Position numbers and translations under genes: made by a program. A DNA stretch of 64,000 nucleotides, taken from positions 22,167,708 through 22,231,707 of the forward strand of contig NC_091120.1 in the NCBI RefSeq assembly GCF_040183065.1, read 5' to 3'. This document shows, in pieces, positions 1-10,577 of this stretch (the stretch's first letter is position 1; the number at the start of each line of letters is the position of its first letter). The notes under the pieces were generated by a model. It searched no databases. It was not told the origin of the DNA and was given only the letters and a program-made list of their open reading frames with translations. This DNA comes from Periplaneta americana (Eukaryota > Arthropoda > Insecta > Blattodea > Blattidae).

Positions 1-347
1 TCACTTACGCGAAGGTTTTATTGATGGTGTGCTACTCATTTTCAAGTCAAAAAGTAAAACAGGTGATTATCACAACGAAATGAAGAGCACCAACAACTTT
101 AAACAAAATAGTAAAAATCACCTTTATGATACATAATTTGTTATAATTTTATCAGTATTTAATAATTAACAAACATATGAAAGTTAGTATCTCAATAATT
201 CTAATCATTGGGATGAATGATTTTGTCTTTTTTTAGCCTGCAGATCCCTACGATTTATGTTCTTGTTAGTAGTTGTAATAATTTTATAGAAAACTATGCC
301 ACCGTTGGCACTAAAAAGCTGAGTACAGAATATATTTCACTACTCAC
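1..347. other. ZCCHC4 intron sequence, no recognised element
   Basis: AT-rich sequence downstream (on the minus strand) of the last ZCCHC4 exon seen here. I looked for the next methyltransferase exon and did not find it, so it probably lies outside the window. A consensus-like donor on the minus strand at 8-7 follows a short open stretch, but nothing identifies it. Confidence 0.5.
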
Positions 348-3300
348 ATATCTGTGGTCTATATCCAACAACAAACTGCTCATCTGTGTTGATAACTGTG
401 AACAGACAAGCTCGTGCACACGAGGAGTACCCAAGCATAGAAGTCTTGTGGCTCCCAAATCACTTGCGATATTTATAATGGTTCTGGATGCACGAGATGT
501 AAACAAGTACTGGGCTTCCTTCTTGGCGCTCTCCAATGGTTTCAACAGCTAAACGAAAACAATTACAATATAAACTTCAGATATTCGCTTCTAAACAGAA
601 AAAAAATAAATTATATTAGTAGTAGAACATGATGCACCTTTTAATTAATTTAGTAGTTACTTATGTTTTTTTCTATACTATCAATAGTCTCTAAACACAC
701 ACCTTCATCTCAAACAGCAGAAATAACTAAAATGCTCTCTCAATTAATATCACTCAATAAAAGAATTGTATTCCAATGGATACCATCCCATTGTGGAATC
801 CTGGGAAACGAGAATGCGGATGCTTTAGCAAAGAAGGGCAGCACTGCTACTAAATCTACGTTTTACTCTGTGAAAAGATTTATTAAATCTACATACTTAG
901 ACTTTAACAAACAAAATTTGATAACACAATCTCAAGGGAAAAAAATGGAACTCCCTGCATCAAAATCCACAATTAATTCCCGATTTACCACGAAAATCGT
1001 CTGTAGCTGCATTTAGATTGGCAACAGGCCATGATTGTTTGGCCAAACACCTGCACAGAATTGGAATATATCAGTCCCCTAACTGCCCATTGTGCAACTC
1101 AAACCAAGAAATGGATTCGGAACACTTCAAAATTTGTGCTTCAGTGGCTGGCCATGATAATATCTTTGAAAAATATTTGAGTGCAAGAGGTCAAATGACT
1201 TTATTGTCAAACGCCTGGCATTGGAAAACAACATGTTTTTTTCTGATGTCATAACTCCAATTGCTCTAAATATCATACTGTACCTAGGTAAAATCAAACT
1301 ATATGAGAATTTTTGCAGTTACGCAGTTAAAGCCCAGACAATGGACACAAAAAAAAAAACAATATTTTTCTTTTCTGTCATGCTGCAAAAAATAAATTTC
1401 AAGATTTTCGCAGGTAACAAAGTGATTTTAGATATGCTGGATGTATACAGCAATTTTTTCTATTGTGGTCACAGAGAAAGATTGCAACTCCTGACATTTC
1501 CAGTAAAGCATGTGGAATGTACAGAAAGGTGATGTTGCAACTAACAGCATTGTCCCTTTTCCCTCATCTTGACGACAGAGAGTCAACTGGAGGATGGGTG
1601 AGTAGGCAGATAAGCATGGAAGGAAAGTTAGGGAATATATCTATGTGGTGATATTGCGTCCATTTTTATGTGACATGAGAAAGGCGAGGGATATCCATTC
1701 CCATTGGCTGAGTGATTTGAAGAGCAAATAGAGTTCAAAAATATATGTTACAGAGCTGTCAAAAGTTGTATGTATGTATGTATGTATGTATGTATGTATT
1801 TATTTACACTGCAAGTGGACAAGCACCCGGTGACAGTAGTATATACAATATAAACAATACACAATAAAATGATAAGCAATACGCAATAAAATTGCTTCTT
1901 TCCTTGCAGCCACAATAACTATTGGTTGGATTTTGTTCATACTCGACATCTACAAGCCAATTTTATCTGGAAATGATACACATGAAATACAATAATTTTA
2001 TTTTCTATCAATTATTGTTGTTGTTTAGTCAACTGTCCGAAGACAGATTTGAACTTCATAAGTGACACCAATAAGGCAGGCAACTAAGCCAGGGGGTAAT
2101 GGTGTAGGGAGGCCCATTGATTTTCACCTCCATTGCATACATTGTTGGCTAGTTAGGACATATTACATTAATCAGACTTCAAATGTATACAAACAATTCT
2201 CCCTCTGACACATCGTCACGTGAGATGTACTGCCTGAACCTCAATCAGAGAAATTAACAATTATTAATGGTTCTTTATTTGAAATCAAAAACATGTGCTG
2301 AACACAAAGAATCAACACACAATTTTTTTCGTTATTTTTGTAAGTAGTTGAAAATGATACAGGGAACTTAGTATTTACAGGAAAACATTAAGCTAAGAGA
2401 AATGACTGGTGATTATTATCTACAAAATTATTTCTATTTTTGGTTGCAAATTCAGTTAAAGGATGCAGGTGTAGGAAAGACAGAATAGAGCACACTCGTT
2501 AAAAATATACCATCTCTTTTAAATATTTTAAAATTTATATCACTTTTAAATACCAGTTTTCGTAAACAGAAAATATTATTAATGATTAAAAAAAAACGCG
2601 CGCGCGCACGCACGCACACAGTGTTTTTTTGTTTAAATTGAATTAAAGTTAAATAATTAGTTACCGGTATTTAGACTGGGAAGTTTTGAAATGAAAGCCT
2701 TGCAAATTACTACCCAAAGTGTTTGAATGTTCGAAAAATATATCAGCAAAGATCAGTTTAAGAAAACAAGAGAATTAGAAATAAATTTGCATATTTCGAT
2801 TTCTTGTCTTCCAAGTACTGGCACATTAGTACAAGGTGAATGGTATCCACTGGTTTTGAGTAAAATGATCATTTTCGGTTTTACAGGGATTTGTATTTTT
2901 CGAACGGGATTAAGTATCAGTACCATAGTGGAGGGGTTTACCCAAAAGTGGGTAGTACCTTCAAGAAGTTTCGGAACCACTCACTGGTCTGGAGTATTAT
3001 TCAAGACAGTCAATGTCTGACTTAGAAAGATAATTCGTATCAAATTATATATTAGGTTGCGACATATAGACTCTGTATACTGATATGGGTAAATGAGATG
3101 TTTTGCTTCAAAATCACTTTATTGAAAAATATATTACTGAGATTAAAATATTATTACTTTTGGAGACTGAAAATTAAAATAAATTATTTATATGAAACAA
3201 TGTACGAGACTTTCAAGATTTGTTTGATTGTGCCATTAATCTGGTTATGTTTTGTATTTTTATTTACTATTAGGGGATTAACAAGAGAAGTATTTTAGCA

Positions 3301-5337
3301 AATTCATATTTTATATGAAGATAAATATTGTCATCTCAAATAATACTTTATTCACGCAAGAACTCTGACATACTGGCTATGAAAACCATTTTTTTTACAG
3401 GGAGGTAACCTATTTGACAATCCAATTACCTCAGACGGATGTTTCAAAAGGTGATTTGAAATACCAACTTGTACATCATGTTCCTTATGACTCTCTGCAA
3501 CTTCACTAATTAATAGAAGATTGTTACACGTATGGCAGAATGCTCGACGTTCTGAAGACATCTTAAGTAACATATTATACTTTTTATATTGTTCTGGGTG
3601 GTTTATTTTGGGAATAAGTCTTTCTCGCTCCAAATCCCATGCTTTCTTCTTTGTTGGCGTCATCTTTCCATCAGCCCACAGAAAAAAACCGCAATCTTTA
3701 CGATCGCGGCATGCTGAACATGCAAAGAAACTCCTCTCAGCACCATTGAAAATACGTTTAAATAGCAGTGTTGGTCCTGAAAGAACAAACCATGTATTAT
3801 TAGTGCCAAGACAAGAGTATGAAGGTAATGATATGACAGAAGTGTGACAACGGAAAATAAAGTGACCGCTTGCAGAAAATAACAATGCTGATAGGTTGCT
3901 CATGCTACACAAAGAAACAAATCTACACTAAGTTAACCTTTCCAAGAGAGAAGCATAGCCTACTGTACTTCTGTATAATATGCTTTACCAACTGTTAAAA
4001 ACAATGTAATATTTGAATATTTTCAAGGGAAAAATTGTTCCGGGGCCGGGTATCGATCCCGGGACCTCTGGTTGAAGTACCAGCGCTCTACCACTGAGCT
4101 ACCCAGGAACTCCACCCGACACCGTCTCAACTTTTCCCTTTATATCCACACAACTCGCATGGGCTGACGAAACGCCAGAGACCCACAACGAGTGCACACA
4201 AACTCTGTGTGACTTGGAATTGTGGTTTTCTGTTAACGAACACAGTAACGTATATATTATGCAAATCTAGTCTTTCAGGTGAAGCTCCCTGGAAAGCAGA
4301 TTTGAATATTTTCAAGGGAAAAATCGATACCCGGCCCCGGAACAATTTTTCCCTTGAAAATATTCAAATCTGCTTTCCAGGGAGCTTCACCTGAAAGACT
4401 AGATTTGCATAATGTAATATTTAATTAAAAAGTAAAAGAAGAATTTTGAAGTTCGCTAGTTATATAATATGACTAACTTAAGCCTTATAAAATACAGGTG
4501 GGAAATTAGGTAAGATGTTCCTGCCTCATATTAGGCAGAAAATGGTATATAAAATTAAGGTAATTCTTTATAATTGCGTTACCAAAGGAAGGCGGATATC
4601 TATCCATACCCACCTGCAGTAAGTGATAAATAAGGTTGCACTTGACCATGCGCGGACGAACTCACATGTGTGTAGGCTCAGCTTGATCTTCGTCAATCGC
4701 AATTCATGACCCAGGGATGACGTAAGGAGGTCATGAATTGTTATTGGGTAGCCTCCACACATGTGAGTGCCCTCATGCAGTGTCAGTAACAACCCTATTA
4801 TCCCCCATTGTACCAACCAAAATGCGTAGCCAATATGCAAGGCATACCAAAAGCCTGAACTAACCAAAATTGACCTGTCACTGATACTCGATATTAAGAA
4901 AATTCGCTTTTCATCTATGTGCCTACCAAAAAGCTTACATGCAAGGTTTGCGATTCTGCCTCTCTGCTGGCCACCGCATTCACAGCAACTTTCCACCCTT
5001 ATTCTCATGTGAAATTGGCATCGCCGCTCCGCTCAATTTGTCTTTTGTTCACAGTACGTATGACTACTAGATGCCAAGTAGAAAACACGTCCTACCATTG
5101 TCTGATACTGGTAACGCAATTGTGAAGAAATTGTAAGACGATAAAATACGGAAATATTATGTGGTCAAAATAATTATGCAACCACTAGAACAAGGGCAGT
5201 TCCTTAAGTGTTTTGCTGTTTTTATAATTGATTACAACGATATAGTCACGACAATATTTACCATGCGGGCAATGTGGATTTTCCTGTAAATTATCCAAAA
5301 TAACTTTTACTGAAGCTGAGTCCTTGATTTCAGACAT
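348..5337 (-). CDS. ZCCHC4: ZCCHC4, 28S rRNA N6-adenosine methyltransferase (5' part, three exons)
   Basis: Exons are 5262-5337 (start ATG at 5337-5335, 25 codons plus one base), 3430-3776 (116 codons with the split one) and 348-548 (67 codons). The gene continues beyond the left edge. Exon 1 ends PHCPH, and the split Gly leads into GPTLLF. Exon 2 carries FFACSACRDRKDCGFFLW, the GRF-type zinc finger of ZCCHC4, then CHTCNN with two histidines about 20 residues later. Exon 3 has QYLF, LLCLGTPRVHEL and SLLLDIDHRY, the start of the Rossmann methyltransferase domain. In vertebrates the protein methylates an adenosine of 28S rRNA in the nucleolus; here that function is inferred from homology. All three donors are GT, both acceptors AG, and phases match. 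Introns hold a LINE fragment, a snapback element and a TIR element. The missing part should carry the catalytic DPPF motif and CCHC finger. Confidence 0.93.
660..1235 (+). mobile_element. LINE 3' fragment with RNase H domain and cysteine-rich C-terminus
   Basis: Two broken reading frames give FQWIPSHCGILGNENADALA, an RNase H domain with the catalytic Asp, then CPLCNSN and a His/Cys pair ending [17 protein letters not shown]. This C-terminal order (RNase H then a CCHC-like finger) is typical of insect I/R1/LOA-type LINEs. It is 5' truncated, with no reverse transcriptase seen. The same 3' end recurs at 27255-27490 (minus) and 36565-36702 (plus), where the tail is CAA repeats. It lies in a ZCCHC4 intron in antisense orientation to that gene. 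Confidence 0.75.
1767..1900. repeat. GTAT microsatellite joined to a LINE/SINE-like 3' end
   Basis: Eight or so GTAT repeats pass into TATTTATTTACACTGC and then CACCCGGTG. On the minus strand this reads as a retroposon 3' end with an ATAC-repeat tail. Family not identified. Confidence 0.35.
2018..2230 (-). repeat. Dispersed repeat with CAA-repeat end, copy 1
   Basis: Begins with GTTGTTGTTGTTTAGTCAAC and contains TGTCCGAAGACAG. Related copies lie at 12115-12275 (opposite orientation) and, weaker, 59458-59590. Read on the minus strand it ends in CAACAACAAC, the same kind of tail as the RNase H LINE group, so it may be a SINE or a LINE 3' UTR. No coding sense seen. Confidence 0.5.
2597..2622. 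repeat. CG/CA dinucleotide microsatellite
   Basis: Alternating CG then CA dinucleotides following an A run. Confidence 0.7.
4011..4413 (-). mobile_element. tRNA-like snapback element in ZCCHC4 intron
   Basis: On the minus strand 4036-4112 resembles a tRNA 5' to 3': GGGTAGCTCAGTGG (A box), then GGATCGATACCC (B-box-like), ending CCCCGGAACA. The anticodon arm does not close with a 7-base loop, so it is not a working tRNA gene. Farther right, 4256-4324 and 4345-4413 form a perfect 69-bp inverted repeat around a 20-base spacer. That spacer is itself the inverted copy of part of the tRNA-like segment. The layout matches the element at 39333-39875. Confidence 0.65.
4573..5120. mobile_element. Non-coding element with short terminal inverted repeats
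   Basis: ATTGCGTTACCA at 4573-4584 is the inverse of TGGTAACGCAAT at 5109-5120. Inside, CAATTCATGACC and GGTCATGAATTG (about 4708-4740) form a hairpin flanked by a further inverted pair around CACATGTG. No clear target duplication and no coding region: a MITE-like element of about 550 bp. Confidence 0.45.
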
Positions 5338-5910
5338 TCTGAATTCACAATCGGAACATCAATGAAATCCTTAATAACTAATTACAGAATAATTAATAAA
5401 ATCTAAATAATGTTACAAACATAACCTAATACCCCAAACAAGGCATACTGAACAGAGACTATTTTGTTTTCTTGCGCTAGTACCAAGAGGCCTTCAAATA
5501 TATCAAGCCCTCTTGGCTAGTACCAACCATAGACAAATAACTACAGTACCAACAGCCGGGTATACAGTAAATTAATCACGCGAATGTCTTCTGCTGTGCC
5601 GCGTCTTCTAGGAGGTGACTGACAAGTGACAGAAGAATTTCATAATCAAGAAGAATCTCGTTTGTTGTTGGTGTGAAGAGGAATAATGCAAATGTTTTTA
5701 TAGTGCCTTTTGCCTTTTCCTAAGAACTTGATATGTATTTTCTTCGTCGTTAGAAGTGTTATATCTTCGATCGATTACCTTGGATATTAATAAGAAATGG
5801 CTAACAATTCTACAAAGTTTGTAAACAACTTTATTTAAAAAATGAACGCGAAAGACTTTTTCCGAAAGAAGTACAGATTTTTATAGGCGTGCATATAGTT
5901 TAACAGTATA
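5338..5910. promoter_or_regulatory. Divergent intergenic region between ZCCHC4 and RAB28
   Basis: The start codons of ZCCHC4 (minus) and RAB28 (plus) are 573 bp apart and point away from each other, so both promoters and 5' UTRs must lie here or nearby. I see no obvious TATA box placed for either gene. GCTAGTACCA occurs twice (about 5476 and 5515) around AAGAGG/CCTCTT inverted motifs. Transcription starts cannot be placed from sequence alone. Confidence 0.6.
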
Positions 5911-8900
5911 ATGTCGGATTCAGAGGATGAGGCAGTGGAAAAACAACTCAAGATTGTAATTGTAGGTGAAGCATGCAGTGGGAAGGTAAATAGTCGGAAC
6001 ATGTGTTTTGTTAAGTAAAGATTGTAATGTAAGTGATATATGGTAGTCGTATTAGGGCCTACGGTAACGCTACTTTACCTTCACCGCAAATTAAGGTAGT
6101 ATGGTTCATGTAGGGAAATGCGTTCTGCACTTAACTATCGCCGCAATTAATCCACCCTAACCTTCTTACAGTTCTCGACCTTCTGTACTTTGATCCAGGG
6201 TAAATACTCGTCTTCATCCACACATAATGATATTGTACAGAGCCAGAAACAAAATTTGGGATACCTGAATTTTCAAAGTTATACTGCACATGCTCACAAG
6301 CAAATGTGCTCATGGGTGCAGATAAAAAAAAAAAAGAATTATTTTTCTTTCTTCCACCATGTTAATAATGTCAAAACAAGTGTCTATACAAATGTTGGTC
6401 ACTCGAGCGCAATTACGAGGGCTGTCCAGAAAGTAAGTTTCTCTGGGGCCGTTTACAGAAAAAAAACACAATTTCATGGGAGTATTTATTGGAACAGATA
6501 CAACAATTGTTGAGCTATTTTTCAATATATTCCCTACCGAAATTGAAACATTTGTCATACTGTGGGATCAACAGAGAGATGCAGACAGCTGTTACACGCA
6601 CTAGTTCCGATCCCAGACAGCAGACTTCTACGACATAGAGATGCAAATGTTGATCCCATAGTAGGTATGACAAATGTCCCAATTCCGGTGGGGAATATGT
6701 TGAAAAATAGCTCAACAATTGCTGTATCTGTTCCAATAAATCTTTTCATGGAATTGTGTTTTCTTTCTGTAAACAGCCCCAGGAAAACTTACGTTCTTGA
6801 TGGCTTTCGTAATTGTGCTCGAGTGGCCAAAATTTATATAGGCACTTGTTTTGACATTATTAACATAGTGGAAGAAAAAAGTTAACTTTTTTTTTATCCG
6901 CCCCATGAGAGTATTTGCTTGTCAGTACATGCGCAGTATGTTATACAGTATCTGGATCTTAGAAAATTCAGGTGGCCCAAATTTTTTTTTTTTTGGGTCT
7001 GTACTCTTGGTCCAGGAAAAATATTAGTTTTTATTCACACATAGTTTTACGATGCCATTATGTGTGAAATGAAAGTTTAGAAATAATGTTGGTAGACCAC
7101 ATGGAAGGAAATTCTCATTGGCTACAATAGGAGACTTTTTTTTTACTGCGTTGCAGCATTGATGGTTGTGCGGTGAAGGTAATGGTATTTTAATGGGGCC
7201 AATATAACTTATATTTAAAATATTACTCATGTATACTTAAAATGTCTTTACCATATATTTTATGCCTTTTCAGACATGTTTGGCTTCTCGTTACTGTCAT
7301 GATGAATTTACACGCCAGTATTTTCCAACTGCAGGTGTTGACTTCTTTTTAAAGAGAACAGCTATTTCGGGGGCAGGCAATATTACATTACAGATATGGG
7401 ATGTTGGAGGAAAATCTATTGAAGGAAACATGTTAGATAAATACATATATGGAGCAGATGTGAGTACATATTTGAAAATGTATATAGGCCTATGTATGTA
7501 ATTCAATTTAGAAAGTAAAGTTGATTATTATATGTGAATTAGATTATAGGCTACATATAAGAGCATATATGAATTAGATTATAGGCTACATAAAAATCAT
7601 ATTTGCATACAAACATATTTTGTGTGTAGGCCTACATATACAAAAGGTTGGATAAAAAGTAATGGCAACAGTTCGATAATTCTGACATGGCTTTATTCAC
7701 AAGAGTACAACATTTACGAACCTTCAATATAGTCACCCCCCCTTTATTTATCATCTTTTGCAAATGTTTGGAAGGCGTCGTACACCATCAGCGCATCTAT
7801 CTTTGTTGATGTTCCGTACTGACTGCTCTATAGCACAGAGAAGTTCATCTCTGGTATTGTACCGGGTCCCTCACAGTGGTTCTTTCATTTTGGCAAAGAG
7901 ATCATAATCGCATGGACTCATATTGGGTGACTACGGTGGATGTTACAGAATCTTCCATTGTCAACGGCGCAAGAGGTCCTTGACAGCAGCAGTGGTGTGA
8001 CTCCTTGCATTGTCATGAAGAATGATGGGGTTCTGTACCACCAAGTGTCGTCGTTTTCTCCTGAGCACTGGACGAAAGTGGTGGTGCTTCACACAGTCCC
8101 TGAAAACATTCTTGTGCACTACGACCTCGTGCCACATCAATTTTGTTGAAGGAACATTGCTCGAGTTTTGTAAACATGATCTTAGGGAGCTCGCACTATC
8201 CCCATGAAAGTCATCGTTTTACACACTGCAGTAGATTGACAGAGTACTGTCGCCGCTGGCTGCACTAACTCATCTAACAGTCCTTGTTCATGTCCACACA
8301 GCTGGCAGCTCTCGAATGCACCATCGTCACGTGACAGCAGTGTTGCCATAACTTTTTATCCAACCCTTGTATTTTTCTATTTCTACAAGAATATGCAACA
8401 TTTATTCTATGTGTGTGTGTGTGTGTGTGTGCGTGCGTAGCTATAATTTATTAAGGAAAAAGCATTATGTAGCAATGGCTTGTGGAAGAAAAAAAGATCA
8501 CAAATTTGATAAAAATATCCCCTTCTGTTTCTTCAATGTATCCTGGATATTTTGTAATGTAGAAAGAAAGGTTTCACTTATAATTAGTACAGCACTGTTC
8601 AAAAAGTGATGTGGGCAAATAACAATCTGCTTAGTAATAATTCTGTGCATCAGAGTTCGGGAATAAAATCTCACGACTTATATATTACAGATGTGATTTA
8701 TTGGCTTTCCTTATAATAAGTGCTTTAGAACTGTCGACCATCCTCTCCAAGGCATCCTATGGATCTTCAAAGCTAGAGTCTTTTTTATAATATTGACAAA
8801 GTTATTTTCCATTATTGACTCCTATATATCATTGATGTTTGAATAGAAAACACTGATATTCAATCTTTAACACAATGTTTTATGGTTATGTAAGTTCACG

Positions 8901-10536
8901 TAAGAATGAAAATAATATGTTAAATTGTAGCCTTTATTATAACTAGTTTAATCTTTTTGCCACAGGTCGTTTTATTGGTTTATGATATCACAAATCCCAT
9001 AAGTTTTGATTCTTTAGAGGAATGGCTGGATACCATACGCAGAGTGGTAGTTTCTCAGGAACCACAACCACTGATAACAGTTGTTGCAAATAAATGTAAG
9101 TTTTTGCCATGCTTAAGGAGATTGCCAGAAAGTAACATCTTAATATTTCGCACCTTCCTCCACTGCATGAAATTCACTTTATTTGTTCTGTGCACTAAAA
9201 ATCAACTTGAGTAAATGATTTTGGTACGGCATTTGGATATTTTATCAAAGTCCTTAAATCATCAACATCATCTCTCTGTCAAGTAATAGGCCTAGTGGTC
9301 TGTTATGGTTTCCTGCAGGACAGATGAGGCACATTTCGAATTGAACGGAGGTGTTAACACTCATAATTGCAGGAGATGGGCAGAAGATAACCCGAACACA
9401 ATTATATAGCAAGGATTACATGATATCAAAGTTACTGTCTGGTGTGGTTTTACGTCACATTTCATAATAGGACCGTATTTCTATGAAGAAATTGAAAATG
9501 GACAAACAAAAACAGTGACGGTAACCGGGCAGCGATATTTTCAAATGTTGCAAGACTTTGCAATACCAGCGTTACAGAATCATGAAATCGAAAACATTGT
9601 TTTCATGCAAGACAGCACTCCACCTCACATACACAATAATGTAAAAACACTATTGCACAACACATTTGTGATCATGTAATTAGTAGGCATTTTCCGAACA
9701 GTTGGCCTTCTAGATCACCAGACATAAATCCAGCTGACTACTGGTTATGAGGTTATCTAAAAGAAAAGGTATTTCTTAGTAGACCTGCTACACGTGAGGA
9801 ACTGAAACAGTCAATATCGGATGTCATTGAAAACATCCCTAGGAATGTGCTTACTAATGCCATTTATAGCATAGAAGAAAATTGAACAACACGGTGGTGG
9901 TCATATTTAATTTGTTCGGGTTTTAATAAAATCCCATTTCTTTACGAACAAATTGGTGTTCTTATTTTTGTAGAATCTAAAATTTTGACAAACTTATTAC
10001 CATTTCAAAATGGGAACATATTTTTGAATAATCTTATATAGCCTATTCAATCTTTCAGGTGACTTATAGTATATCAAATATCTTGGTGAATTCATCATTT
10101 TCTTGGATGTCCGATGTTTCTTCTTCCTATTGGTTGAAACTTTATCATTTTATAGGACTTCATTCTTAGGACATGGGACATTACTTACTTCTGTGCGTTA
10201 CTTTAATTAATATTTATATTCAATCTTTCAGGTGACTTAGAGCATCAAAGAAAAGTTCGTCCTGAACGGCAGCATAAGTTCTCTCAAGAAAATGGATTAG
10301 CATCTCATCTTGTGTCAGCTCGCACTGGAGAGATGGTAAGGATGATGAGCAACCATATGGGAATAAGGAAATGGTGAAATTCTGGGTACAATATATAATT
10401 TATGATGAGAAATTTTTTTTCTTTTTATTCCACCAACAAGAAATTACCTAGCTTTTACGATGTTCTGTTCAGACTGAACACCTTAAACCCTCTTAAATAA
10501 TTAGCAAGGCTATACTGTTATATTCTCCCTTTTATG

Positions 10537-10577
<41 letters not shown>

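Noticed and set aside
1-40. Exon of ZCCHC4 or a nested gene ending at the donor at 8-7 (minus)
   Set aside because: The short peptide does not match the methyltransferase after DIDHRY, and no acceptor or start is supported.
2727-3020. 97-codon open frame with an overlapping minus-strand frame
   Set aside because: No recognisable protein pattern and no splice or start context; likely chance in an intron.
3777-3912. Upstream extension of ZCCHC4 exon 2 to an ATG at 3912
   Set aside because: TTCTTTCAG ends at 3777 and exon 1 (5262-5337) supplies PHCPH in the right phase, so this extension is intron.
4036-4112. Functional tRNA gene on the minus strand
   Set aside because: D and T arms look right, but the anticodon stem closes only with a 6- or 8-base loop, and the acceptor strands match poorly. 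It is the head of a repeat.
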